From: Thalassomonas sp. M1454
GTDB lineage: Bacteria; Pseudomonadota; Gammaproteobacteria; Enterobacterales; Alteromonadaceae
Reading direction: 5' to 3'
Length of the DNA: 64,000 bases
Assembly: GCF_007097525.1 (NCBI RefSeq)
Contig: NZ_VKDD01000003.1
Coordinates: 124,001-188,000, forward strand
Shown here: positions 55,674 to 64,000 of the stretch, in pieces
How positions within the stretch are numbered: position 1 is the first letter of the stretch
Layout of the letters: each line of letters opens with the position of its first letter
Made by a program: the position numbers and the translations under genes
Notes under the pieces: model-generated
What the model was told of the DNA's origin: nothing
Databases searched by the model: none
Seen by the model: the letters and a program-made list of their open reading frames with translations, nothing else

Positions 55674-56446
55674 TAGTTAAGCTCCTTTGCGCGAGTAGCT
55701 TTGATGAACGGGCCGTAACCTTCGTCACCTAACCAAAAATGAATCGTGCGCTCAACACCATTACTGGTTAATGTAGCACCAGATAATGCGTCAACACCGT
55801 GAACATCACCTGCTTTAGCGCCGCCTTTAACGATTGCAATAGCGATATCACCTTGCTCGTTAAACATTTTCTTACCTGGCCATAAAGCTTTCCACTTAGG
55901 GTTAAGTACTTCAGCACCTAGTCCAGGAGTTTCCTTATGATCAGAGTAAACAACACTTTTAACTGTATTCAAATCAGCTTCTAAACCGATGAAACCATAC
56001 ATTAAGTCCCATAAACCAGAACCAACGATAGGTAAGATAACAGTATCAACTTCACCTGCACCGTTACGTACAAAGTACACAACAGCAGTTTTAGCTTGAC
56101 GGTTAATACCAGCAATATCATTTTCTGGTTTAACTGATTTAGCAGGGTCACGAGCATCGCGACGCTCATCAAACATATCAGGGTTACCGTCAATGTACTG
56201 ACCCGTTGCTAAGTCGATCATTTTAGCTTCTACAAACTTATTGTAAGTAGGAACGATACCGTCTTTAGCGCCAATTTCTAATAAACCAGCAGCTTCTAAG
56301 ATTTTAGTTTGCTTATCGAGTAACTTGTTTGCTGTTTGTAGTGGCTTTAATTGTACTGCTGAAACAGATACAAGTGCAGCACAGACTAAACATACAACAA
56401 CAACGAACCCAAGCGTTTTGCCAAATGTTTCTTTATTACTAGACAT
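55673..56446 (-). CDS. nqrC: Na+-NQR subunit C (covalent FMN)
   Basis: About 257 residues: one N-terminal helix (residues 9-30), then a periplasmic FMN domain. The flavin-accepting threonine is in the motif [14 protein letters not shown] near residue 220, the target of ApbE. The frame is open nine bases upstream (TTG), but the ATG at 56446 overlaps the nqrB stop by eight bases, like other junctions here. Confidence 0.97.
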   Translation of the reverse strand: MSSNKETFGKTLGFVVVVCLVCAALVSVSAVQLKPLQTANKLLDKQTKILEAAGLLEIGAKDGIVPTYNKFVEAKMIDLATGQYIDGNPDMFDERRDARDPAKSVKPENDIAGINRQAKTAVVYFVRNGAGEVDTVILPIVGSGLWDLMYGFIGLEADLNTVKSVVYSDHKETPGLGAEVLNPKWKALWPGKKMFNEQGDIAIAIVKGGAKAGDVHGVDALSGATLTSNGVERTIHFWLGDEGYGPFIKATRAKELN

Positions 56447-57641
56447 TACGAGCAAGCCTCCGTTTGATGTTTGACTTAACTACGAAATAATCAAATAGTG
56501 GAGCAAACAGGTTGGCAAATAAAATTGCTAACATCATACCTTCAGGGAAAGCAGGGTTAACAACACGAACAAGAACTACCATAAGGCCGATTAATGCGCC
56601 GAAGAAGTACTTACCAGTATTCGTAAATGATGCAGACACAGGGTCAGTCGCCATAAAGATCATACCGAATGCAAAGCCACCAACAACTAAGTGCCAGTAC
56701 CAAGGCATAGCAAACATCATATTTGTGTCGCTGCCAATTGCATTGAATAAGAAAGATGTTGCAACCATACCACCAAACACACCTAACACGATGCGCCATG
56801 ATGCAATGCCTTTATAAAGGATATAAGCACCACCTAACAAGATAGCAAAAGTTGAAACTTCACCAACAGAACCAGGAACAAAGCCCCAGAAAGCATCCCA
56901 CCATGCAGCGTTCATTGCGTAATCAACGTTACCAGCAAGTGCAGCACTCAAAGCAGTAGCACCAGAGAAACCATCAACAGCAACCCATACTGCATCACCT
57001 GAGATTTCTGCAGGGTATGCGAAGAATAAGAATGCACGACCAGCTAATGCCGGGTTTAAGAAGTTCTTACCTGTACCACCAAAAATTTCTTTTGCAATTA
57101 CGATACCGAAAGTAATACCTAAGGCTGCTTGCCATAAAGGAATAGTAGCAGGCAAGATAAGAGCAAAAAGAATCGATGATACGAAGAAACCTTCGTTCAC
57201 TTCATGCTTACGTACAGCAGCGAATAGCACTTCCCAGAAACCACCAACAATAAATACTGTTGCGTAGATAGGTAGGAAGAAGAATGCACCGTAGAGCATC
57301 ATGCTAAACCAACCAGAATCAGTAGTTAATTCGCCACCAACCATATGGAATAAACCAACCTGCCAAGAATCAGCTAACGCGTAGCCTGCTGATAATGCAT
57401 CAACGGCTTGGTAACCAATGTTGTACATACCAAAGAACATAGCTGGGAATACAGCTAACCAAACAGTGATCATAATACGTTTAAGATCAATACTGTCACG
57501 GATGTGAGTTTTACCCTTAGTTACGTAACCAGGAGTAAATAAGCCCGTAGCAATGGCTTCGTATAATGCGAACCATTTCTCGTGCTTGCCGCCTTTCTCA
57601 AAATGCGGCTCGATATCTTCAATAAACTTTTTCAAGCCCAT
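56439..57641 (-). CDS. nqrB: Na+-NQR subunit B (covalent FMN, riboflavin)
   Basis: A 400-residue, ten-helix subunit in the sodium path. The FMN-accepting threonine lies in [14 protein letters not shown] (about residue 225-238). N-terminal segment ending [23 protein letters not shown] is typical. One base separates it from nqrA. Confidence 0.98.
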   Translation of the reverse strand: MGLKKFIEDIEPHFEKGGKHEKWFALYEAIATGLFTPGYVTKGKTHIRDSIDLKRIMITVWLAVFPAMFFGMYNIGYQAVDALSAGYALADSWQVGLFHMVGGELTTDSGWFSMMLYGAFFFLPIYATVFIVGGFWEVLFAAVRKHEVNEGFFVSSILFALILPATIPLWQAALGITFGIVIAKEIFGGTGKNFLNPALAGRAFLFFAYPAEISGDAVWVAVDGFSGATALSAALAGNVDYAMNAAWWDAFWGFVPGSVGEVSTFAILLGGAYILYKGIASWRIVLGVFGGMVATSFLFNAIGSDTNMMFAMPWYWHLVVGGFAFGMIFMATDPVSASFTNTGKYFFGALIGLMVVLVRVVNPAFPEGMMLAILFANLFAPLFDYFVVKSNIKRRLARNV

Positions 57642-57643
57642 GT

Positions 57644-58981
57644 CTAACCTTCCTTCTCAATAGTCGTTAGGCAATCACGAAGGAGAACGCCGTAATCATA
57701 TTTACCTGGACATACGAAAGTACAAAGTGCTAAATCTTCTTCGTCTAGCTCTAATGCACCTAATAATTGTGCGCCGTCTGTATCGCCAGCACATAAGTCA
57801 CGTAATAATAAGGTAGGTAATATATCTAAAGGCATAACGCGCTCGTAGTTACCAATTGGTACCATTGCACGTGAACTACCATTAGTTGTAGTGGTCATGT
57901 TAAATACTTTGTTACGGAAAAAGTGCGATAAGTAAGCACGAGTAACAGAGAATTTGTTTGCACCTGGCATCATGTAACCAATAAATTCTTTCTCACGACC
58001 TTCAAGTAACGCTGTTACTTGAGTATGGAAACGACCTAAGTAGGCATGAACCATTTTCGCAGTAGAACCTAATAAAGGTGAACCAGAAATAACACGAACT
58101 TCACCGTCAGTTAATTCATTAGCAACTAACTCATCAGTGCTTGCACCTAAGATAGTACGAACTAAACGCGGGTTATTTACAGCAGGACCGGCAACAGAAA
58201 CAACTCGAGTTGTATCTAGCTTACCAGTAGTAAATAAAGTACCTACAGCAATAACGTCTTGGTAACCGATGTGCCATACAATGTTAGTTAGCGATACTGG
58301 CGCTAAGAAATGAATGTGAGTACCAACAAGACCCGCAGGGTGCTTACCAGCAAATTCATTTACTTGTACGTTATCAGCAACAGGGATATTAGCTCCTGGT
58401 GCTTTTGACACAAATACGTTACCAGTAGTAAGTTTAGCAAGAACAGCTAGGCCGTTTTTAAATGCTTCACTTTGTTCACCAATAATAACTTCAGGGTTCG
58501 CTGATAATGGATTAGTATCCATAGCGCTTACAAAAATGTGAGCGGCTTCGCTACCTAATTCAGGTGACTTACTGTATGGGCGAGTTCTTAGAGCAGTCCA
58601 TAAACCTGAGTTAACAAGGTTAGACTCAACATCATCACGAGATAATGATGCTAATTGCTCAGCTGAATAAGCGTTGAATGTTTCTTCTTCCGTGCCATCG
58701 ATTTCGATAACTACAGATTGTAAAACACGCTTTTCACCACGGTTAATTTCTTTAACAATACCGGCTGCAGAGGCTGTGAATTTAACGCCAGGATTCTTTT
58801 TGTCTTCAAAAAGTGCCTGACCTTTTTTAACGCGATCACCTGCTTTTACAAACATGGTAGGACGCATTCCCACAAACTCTTCACCTAGCGTTGCTACGGT
58901 TTTGATGGTCGAACCATCATGGATTACTTGCTGGGGAGCACCTTTAACAGGAACATCCAGACCTTTTTTTATTGTAATCAT
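57644..58981 (-). CDS. nqrA: Na+-NQR subunit A
   Basis: A 445-residue, soluble subunit at the quinone side. The open frame extends to 59029, but the ATG at 58981 gives the family start [18 protein letters not shown]. Blocks [17 protein letters not shown]-like ([24 protein letters not shown]) and [25 protein letters not shown] close the protein. First gene of the operon nqrABCDEF. Confidence 0.97.
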   Translation of the reverse strand: MITIKKGLDVPVKGAPQQVIHDGSTIKTVATLGEEFVGMRPTMFVKAGDRVKKGQALFEDKKNPGVKFTASAAGIVKEINRGEKRVLQSVVIEIDGTEEETFNAYSAEQLASLSRDDVESNLVNSGLWTALRTRPYSKSPELGSEAAHIFVSAMDTNPLSANPEVIIGEQSEAFKNGLAVLAKLTTGNVFVSKAPGANIPVADNVQVNEFAGKHPAGLVGTHIHFLAPVSLTNIVWHIGYQDVIAVGTLFTTGKLDTTRVVSVAGPAVNNPRLVRTILGASTDELVANELTDGEVRVISGSPLLGSTAKMVHAYLGRFHTQVTALLEGREKEFIGYMMPGANKFSVTRAYLSHFFRNKVFNMTTTTNGSSRAMVPIGNYERVMPLDILPTLLLRDLCAGDTDGAQLLGALELDEEDLALCTFVCPGKYDYGVLLRDCLTTIEKEG

Positions 58982-59351
58982 ACACACTTGCGCTACTTTG
59001 ATGGGAGTATTACAAACCAAAAACTTCAATTGAGCGGTTAATGATCCAGTGTTTACCTAAGATTTATAAATACGCAAAACACACATATTTATACCTAGGA
59101 TTTAAGGTTGAATAATTTTCTGGCGCGAATTTTAACATAATACCCTTACCAATTTCTACGTTATGAGTAACATTTAATAACAATTCTGATAAAAATATCT
59201 GTTTGCATCAATCACCGTAAATAAAAGGCAATAAAAACAAGGAGTAAAGAAGGCTTAAAAGTGTAACAACTTTGTAAGATGGGGAGAGAAATTTAGTCTA
59301 AAGCCTATAGAAACATAAGCTTTAGACTAATGTATTAGATAAAGCTTAGTT
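58982..59351. other. Upstream region of nqrA and 3' region of fabV
   Basis: 370 bases without a gene. It must contain the nqr promoter; TAAAAT on the minus strand (at about 59131-59136, before CGCGCC) is a possible -10 box but lacks a convincing -35. The fabV-proximal part holds the inverted repeat listed separately. Confidence 0.4.
59293..59330 (-). terminator. Inverted repeat after fabV
   Basis: TTAGTCTAAAGC (59293-59304) with GCTTTAGACTAA (59319-59330), 12 perfect pairs and a 14-base loop, about 20 bases after the fabV stop. The T run on the minus strand is short, so it is a probable rather than certain terminator. Confidence 0.6.
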
Positions 59352-60545
59352 TTATGTAACTAAGTTGTTAATAGTCGCTAGAGGGCTAACTTCGGCATCA
59401 TAATCGACACCATCAACGCTAAAACCAAACAAGCGTAAAAACTCGTTATGGTAACCAACATAATCGGTTAACTCATCAATGGTTTCAGTAGTAACTTTTT
59501 CCCATAAATCAGTAACACGGTCTTGTACAGAATCATCTAATTCTTTTAAGTTTTGCATGATACGATTATGCTCATCTAAAGAACGTTCAGTAGAGTATAA
59601 GTTGTCGCGGAATAAGCCTTGGATCTGTTGGATTGGCCCTTCATAAGTACCATCGCCTTTCATCACTTTAAACATACTTGAGATATATAAAGGCATAATT
59701 GGAATAGCAGAACTTGCTTGCGTAACAACAGCATTTAATGAAGTAACAAAGGCTTCACCATTTAAATCACTCGTTACTTTACGAATTTCTGTTGCGGCGC
59801 GATCTAAGTCTTCTTTAGCACGGCCGATTGTCGCTTTACCGTATAATGGCCAAGTTAACTTTTTACCGATATAAGTATAGGCAACTGTTTTACAACCTTG
59901 AGCAAGAACACCAGCTTCAGCTAAAGCATTCATCCATAATTCCCAATCTTCGCCGCCCATAACTTTGATGGTGCCAGCGATTTCTTCTTCAGTAGCGGCT
60001 TCAACAGCAACTTCTTCAATTTCACGCTTAGAAGTGTTTAAACTCTTAGTTGAGAAACCGTTACCAATTGGTTTAAGCGCAGATGCGTAAACTTCACCAG
60101 TATTTGGATCAGTTCGACGTGGAGATGCTAAAGAGTAAACAACTAAATCAATTTGACCAAGATCTGCTTTGATGGTTTCAATCGCTTTGGCTTTGATTTC
60201 ATTTGAGAAAGCATCACCATTGATGTTTTTCGAATAAATACCCGCTTCATCTGCAGCTTTTTGAAATGCCGCTGTGTTATACCAACCTGCAGAGCCAGTA
60301 CGTTTTTCTGAAGGTTCTTTTTCAAAAAACACACCAAGAGTTTGTGCACCGCTGCCAAAAGTAGCAGTGATACGTGAAGCTAAACCGTAACCAGTTGAAG
60401 CACCAATAACTAAAACATTTTTTGGTTTAGCATCGGCTTGTGGTTGTGATTTAACATAAGCAATTTGCTCGTTTACATGAGCTTCACAGCCTGTTGGGTG
60501 TGCATTAGTACAAATAAAACCACGGATCTTTGGTTTGATAACCAT
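59352..60545 (-). CDS. fabV: Trans-2-enoyl-CoA/enoyl-ACP reductase FabV
   Basis: A 397-residue NADH-dependent enoyl reductase for the last step of each fatty acid elongation round. The cofactor loop is VLVIGASTGYGLASRI at 44-59. The active-site pair Tyr235 and Lys244 fits the FabV spacing Tyr-x8-Lys. The start MVIKPKIRGFICTNAHPTGC is the normal family N-terminus. FabV enzymes are less sensitive to triclosan than FabI. It is the last gene before the nqr promoter and stands apart from the TRAP genes by 142 bases. Confidence 0.97.
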   Translation of the reverse strand: MVIKPKIRGFICTNAHPTGCEAHVNEQIAYVKSQPQADAKPKNVLVIGASTGYGLASRITATFGSGAQTLGVFFEKEPSEKRTGSAGWYNTAAFQKAADEAGIYSKNINGDAFSNEIKAKAIETIKADLGQIDLVVYSLASPRRTDPNTGEVYASALKPIGNGFSTKSLNTSKREIEEVAVEAATEEEIAGTIKVMGGEDWELWMNALAEAGVLAQGCKTVAYTYIGKKLTWPLYGKATIGRAKEDLDRAATEIRKVTSDLNGEAFVTSLNAVVTQASSAIPIMPLYISSMFKVMKGDGTYEGPIQQIQGLFRDNLYSTERSLDEHNRIMQNLKELDDSVQDRVTDLWEKVTTETIDELTDYVGYHNEFLRLFGFSVDGVDYDAEVSPLATINNLVT

Positions 60546-60687
60546 ATTAAAACCTTACTTTTTTGTTAATTAAGCCACTAAATTATCGACAACTTAGCGG
60601 TATTCTATCTTTTAATGGCGCTATTCTAACCTCTATTGCTTACCAATGAGGTCAGAGCAGCTAGTTTTTGTTTATCTAGTTAGTAAT

Positions 60688-61782
60688 TTATCGATTTTCC
60701 ATATAAGCGTTTTCGGTAATTTGATGATAGGCGCGTACATCATCATAGAATGCTTTGTATGATGCCCAAACTTTTGCTGAAGTAGGGTCATTTTCAGCCA
60801 TAGAGTTAATAACCTTAACACTTTCAGCTTTTAACGCTTGCATCACTGGCTCAGGGAAAGTGCGAACTTGTACGCCATGTTCTTCCACTAAGGTATTAAG
60901 CGCTGAACTATTACGAGCAGTATATTCACTTAACATATCGTCATTAACAGCACGGGCGGCAACAAGAACGATTTGCTGCAAATCTTCCGGCAGAGCATTA
61001 AACGCTTTTTCATTAATCAAAAACTCTAAAGTAGCTGTTGGCTCTTGCCATGCTGAAGAATAATAATACTTACTGGTTTTATAAAAACCAAAAGCTAAAT
61101 CATTGTATGGACCAACCCACTCAGATGCATCAATAAGGCCACCTTGTAGCGCTGAAAAAATCTCTCCACCTGGTATTTGTAATGCCATACCGCCAACGCG
61201 ATTAAACACATCACCGCCAATACCACCAATGCGCATGCGAAGTCCTTTAAGATCTTCTAGGCTATTGATTTCTTTGTTAAACCAACCTGCAAACTGTACA
61301 CCTGAGTTACCACCAGCTACGGGGATAATACCAAATGGTTTATAAAGCTCCTGCCAAAGCTCTAGACCTCCGCCATAGTGTAACCATGCATTAGTTTCTT
61401 GAGCATTCATACCAAAAGGTACTGCGGTAAAGAAAGGAGCTGCAGGCATCTTACCTTGCCAGTAGTATGCGCCACTGTGCCCCATTTCAACAGCCCCAGA
61501 CGATACGCTGTCAAACACTTCAAAGCCAGGAACTAGCTCGCCAGCACCGTAAACTTTTATCGTTAAGCGGCCACCACTCATTGCTTCAACTTGAGTAGCA
61601 AATTTTTCCGGTGCAGCGCCTAAGCCAGGAAAATTTTTCGGCCATGAAGTAACCATTTTCCAAAAAAAGTTCTGTTTAAACTGCGCACTTTCATCAATAG
61701 TTTTTTCTGGAGCCTCTTTACAAGCGCTAAGAAAAAACGGTATTGAAATAGATAAAATCAGTATTTTTATTATTTTATTCAT
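60688..61782 (-). CDS. TRAP transporter substrate-binding lipoprotein (DctP family)
   Basis: A 364-residue solute receptor. The signal ends in LSAC (Cys21), so it is probably a lipoprotein anchored to the inner membrane. The mature domain starts FFWKMVTSWPKNFPGLG, close to the TakP/alpha-keto-acid group of DctP proteins (YxWKMVTSWPKxFPGLG). Other hallmarks are VGPYNDLAFGFY, GGEIFSALQGGLIDASEW and GLRMRIGGIGGDVFNRVG. The ligand may be a 2-oxo acid; this is inference from family resemblance. It follows dctM by 49 bases. Confidence 0.88.
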   Translation of the reverse strand: MNKIIKILILSISIPFFLSACKEAPEKTIDESAQFKQNFFWKMVTSWPKNFPGLGAAPEKFATQVEAMSGGRLTIKVYGAGELVPGFEVFDSVSSGAVEMGHSGAYYWQGKMPAAPFFTAVPFGMNAQETNAWLHYGGGLELWQELYKPFGIIPVAGGNSGVQFAGWFNKEINSLEDLKGLRMRIGGIGGDVFNRVGGMALQIPGGEIFSALQGGLIDASEWVGPYNDLAFGFYKTSKYYYSSAWQEPTATLEFLINEKAFNALPEDLQQIVLVAARAVNDDMLSEYTARNSSALNTLVEEHGVQVRTFPEPVMQALKAESVKVINSMAENDPTSAKVWASYKAFYDDVRAYHQITENAYMENR

Positions 61783-61831
61783 CGATTTAAGCCATTGTTA
61801 AGTAAATATATTATTTTTATTAGGTAGTTAT

Positions 61832-63199
61832 TTAACCATAAATTTTATCAGGTAGCCATGTTACCAGCTCAGGCCAAATAGATAAAACCACCATTAATAG
61901 TAATTGTAATGCGATAAATGGCATAACACCCTTATAAATCTCACTAGTTTTAATAATTTTATCGGCCACACCACGCAAGTAAAATAGGGCAAAACCAAAT
62001 GGTGGGGTTAAGAAAGATGTTTGTAAATTAATCGCTATCATAATACCAAGCCATAGTGGGTCAACGCCCATAATAAATAATATAGGAGCTACAATAGGCA
62101 CCACAACAAAGGTAATTTCAATAAAATCTAAAATAAAGCCAAGTAAGAATATTACCAACATAACTATAAGCGTTGCCGTAATTACCCCACCTGGTAATTC
62201 AATAAAGAAATGCTTAATTAATTCTTCACCGCCAAGCCCTCTAAATACCAAAGAGAATATGCTTGCACCAATGAGTATAAGAAAAACCATTGAGGTCACT
62301 TTAGTAGTGCTGGTCATAACCGCACGTAAATTGTCTAAGTTCAATTGACCATTTAATTTAGCAAGAACTAAAGCGCCAAAGGCCCCTACTCCAGCAGCTT
62401 CGGTTGGTGTAGCAAAGCCAAGTAATATAGAACCAAGTACTAAACTGACTAAAATAACCGGTGGTAATAAGGCCTGAATAAATACCGATAATTGAAAGCT
62501 AGTTTCTACTTCGTCTTTATTGGCTACTTTTTCTGGTTTAATAAAGGTAATAACAATGCAATAGATAATGTAGAAAGCAACTAACATTAAGCCAGGGATC
62601 ACCGCGCCAGCAAATAGGTCTCCAACGCTAATGGTTTCTGGGCTGAAGTTACCCATATCAAGCTGTGCACGTTGATATGAATTTGAAAGAACATCACCTA
62701 AAAGTACTAAGGCGATCGAAGGTGGAATAATTTGCCCAAGCGTACCAGTTGCACAAATAAGGCCTGACGAAAATGCTCTATCGTATCCGTTTTTTAACAT
62801 TGTCGGTAAAGACAATAAGCCCATAGTAACAACTGTTGCGCCAACAATACCGGTACTTGCGGCTAACAACATACCAACGATAGTCACTGAAATAGCTAAG
62901 CCACCTCGAAACTGACCAAATAACTGTGCCATCGACACAAGTAAGTTCTCAGCTATTTTAGCTTTCTCAAGAACATTGCCCATAAACACAAATAATGGCA
63001 CCGCAAGTAAGGTTTGATTATTCACAATGCCATATATTCGACTCGGCAGCGTACTCATAAATGTTGGTTCAAAAGCGCCAAAAAAAGTTGCTATGCCTGC
63101 AAAAAGTAATGACGTTCCTGCTAATGTTAAAGCAACCGGATAACCGAACAATAACACCACGCAAATACAAATAAACATCAATAAAGAAAGGTATTCCAT
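61832..63199 (-). CDS. dctM: TRAP transporter large permease (DctM)
   Basis: A 455-residue membrane protein with about 12 helices. TRAP-M hallmarks: TNQTLLAVPLFVFMGNVLEKAKIA-like, STGIVGATVVTMGLLSLPTMLKNGYDRAFSSGLICATGTLGQIIPPSIALVLLGD and LQTSFLTPPFGFALFYLRG. It couples uptake to the sodium gradient, which fits an organism that has NQR. Shares one base with dctQ. Confidence 0.95.
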   Translation of the reverse strand: MEYLSLLMFICICVVLLFGYPVALTLAGTSLLFAGIATFFGAFEPTFMSTLPSRIYGIVNNQTLLAVPLFVFMGNVLEKAKIAENLLVSMAQLFGQFRGGLAISVTIVGMLLAASTGIVGATVVTMGLLSLPTMLKNGYDRAFSSGLICATGTLGQIIPPSIALVLLGDVLSNSYQRAQLDMGNFSPETISVGDLFAGAVIPGLMLVAFYIIYCIVITFIKPEKVANKDEVETSFQLSVFIQALLPPVILVSLVLGSILLGFATPTEAAGVGAFGALVLAKLNGQLNLDNLRAVMTSTTKVTSMVFLILIGASIFSLVFRGLGGEELIKHFFIELPGGVITATLIVMLVIFLLGFILDFIEITFVVVPIVAPILFIMGVDPLWLGIMIAINLQTSFLTPPFGFALFYLRGVADKIIKTSEIYKGVMPFIALQLLLMVVLSIWPELVTWLPDKIYG

Positions 63200-63726
63200 T
63201 AGTTAACTCCTTTCTTAGCCGGCAAACATACCAGCAAATTTCGAGCTATTTCGGCAATGCCTTGTAAAACTAAAGTCCCCACTAAGGCAAGCACTAATGA
63301 TTTGTTGATGAATACTAAAGGAAGTCCTCCTGGCTCTTGAGATTTTTCTAGAATTTGCCAAGACAATAAAACGTAATCGATGCTTACATAAAAAATAAAG
63401 ATACAAACTGGTAATAGTAGCAAGACTGCACCTATAAGATTAACTAGTGCTTTGCTTTTATCTGAAAAGTTTTGATAGAAGATATCAACACGCACATGGT
63501 CGTCATGTTTAAGAGTATAGCCAGCGCCAAGTAAAATAACCGCAGCATGAAAATATAGAACAGACTCTTGCAGGGCAACGGAGCCTATTTCAAACCCATA
63601 ACGAAGTAACACTACTGCAAAAGTAAGGCAAACCAATACTAAGGTAAACCATGAAATTATTTTACCTAAATATTCAGTAAGTGTATCAATAATAGCAACG
63701 ACTCGTGCTAACGTTTGGTTGAGCAT
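63199..63726 (-). CDS. dctQ: TRAP transporter small permease (DctQ)
   Basis: A 175-residue, four-helix small membrane subunit. ESVLYFHAAVILLGAGYTLKHDDHVRVDIFYQNFSDKSKALVNLIG matches DctQ. Its partner DctM follows with a one-base overlap. First gene of the three-gene operon. Confidence 0.92.
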   Translation of the reverse strand: MLNQTLARVVAIIDTLTEYLGKIISWFTLVLVCLTFAVVLLRYGFEIGSVALQESVLYFHAAVILLGAGYTLKHDDHVRVDIFYQNFSDKSKALVNLIGAVLLLLPVCIFIFYVSIDYVLLSWQILEKSQEPGGLPLVFINKSLVLALVGTLVLQGIAEIARNLLVCLPAKKGVN

Positions 63727-63782
63727 TGTTCCCTCTTAGTTTTATTATTATTTTTGTTAGTTAACTTATAGCAATTTGTAGA

Positions 63783-64000
63783 CTATTTACCTCCACCCAT
63801 ACAATTAGGTGATTGTGGTACTTGTTGCTCAGTCATTGTCTGCCACTGCTCTGGCGTATACGTGTGCATTGCTAGCGCGTGGATATGGTGTTCTAATTCT
63901 TCAGCTAAAACCGCATTAACTTGACGATGACGACCAATTAAACGTTGGCCTGTAAACTTTTCACTTACTATGGTTACCTTAAAGTGTGATTCACTGCCTT
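63783..64000 (-). CDS. bolA: BolA-family protein, C-terminal part
   Basis: The last 71 codons of a BolA-family protein are visible; the 5' end is outside the window. The sequence [48 protein letters not shown] matches the KH-like BolA fold, with the conserved His of the [2Fe-2S] ligand region (HFKV), the RHR loop and the HALAMHT end. The tail ends SPNCMGGGK, as in E. coli-type BolA (SPPCRG). BolA proteins work with monothiol glutaredoxins in iron-sulphur metabolism and stress response. Confidence 0.92.
   Translation of the reverse strand, partial: GSESHFKVTIVSEKFTGQRLIGRHRQVNAVLAEELEHHIHALAMHTYTPEQWQTMTEQQVPQSPNCMGGGK

Noticed and set aside
59030-59240. A convincing nqr promoter
   Set aside because: A -10-like TAAAAT is present on the minus strand but no -35 at an acceptable distance, so I did not list it as a separate promoter.
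1-64000. tRNA, rRNA, riboswitch or prophage signals
   Set aside because: Reading by eye showed no cloverleaf, rRNA stretch or phage gene cluster; a covariance-model search would be needed to exclude small RNAs.

Overview
The window is a gene-dense, AT-rich stretch of a gammaproteobacterial chromosome. Gene content and order point to a marine Alteromonadales-type organism, most likely Colwelliaceae (Thalassotalea/Colwellia-like). The supporting signs are an attenuator-controlled trp operon with a trpCF fusion beside yciO and rnm, the holD-rimI pair, a ytjB/serB/radA neighbourhood, a Na+-translocating NQR operon, a TRAP transporter, and short palindromic repeats between genes. The assignment is inference from content; no rRNA, tRNA or other species marker was seen.

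Layout. Positions 1-1.6 kb hold yciO and rnm on the minus strand. Positions 1.7-8.9 kb hold a complete tryptophan operon (trpL leader peptide, attenuator, trpE-G-D-CF-B-A) with a MITE-like inverted-repeat element between the attenuator and trpE. Positions 9-12.7 kb carry a small DUF2897 membrane protein, a CNNM/CBS membrane protein, a parvulin, a beta-carbonic anhydrase and a MerR regulator fused to a methyltransferase. Positions 12.7-20.7 kb carry mostly exported or envelope proteins (DUF3718, CBM9/DUF5916 outer-membrane protein, a secreted beta-propeller, a repeat lipoprotein), the RNA helicase deaD with a long leader, and a dense palindromic repeat cluster. Positions 20.8-35.8 kb are the full 13-gene NDH-1 operon (nuoA-N, nuoCD fused) on the minus strand. 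Positions 36-47.9 kb hold housekeeping genes: an outer-membrane protein, holD, rimI, prfC, argS, yjjV, ytjB, serB, radA, a periplasmic metallo-hydrolase and dinB under a LexA box. Positions 48-51.4 kb have two tandem outer-membrane paralogues, a MaoC-like protein and a DUF4136 lipoprotein. Positions 51.5-59 kb are nqrA-F followed by apbE and nqrM. Positions 59.3-64 kb carry fabV, a DctPQM TRAP transporter and the end of a bolA gene.

How it works together. The window encodes two different entry points for NADH electrons: proton-pumping complex I and sodium-pumping NQR, the latter with its flavin-attachment enzyme (ApbE) and its maturation factor (NqrM). The trp leader shows all parts of classical transcription attenuation, with three consecutive Trp codons and alternative 1:2, 2:3 and 3:4 pairings.

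Most of the window is ordinary core genome. No CRISPR array, prophage, restriction or toxin system was found. The items most worth a second look are the MerR-methyltransferase fusion, the MITE inside the trp leader, the palindromic repeat cluster with compensatory stem changes, the DGSG-repeat lipoprotein and a RadA with an altered core motif.
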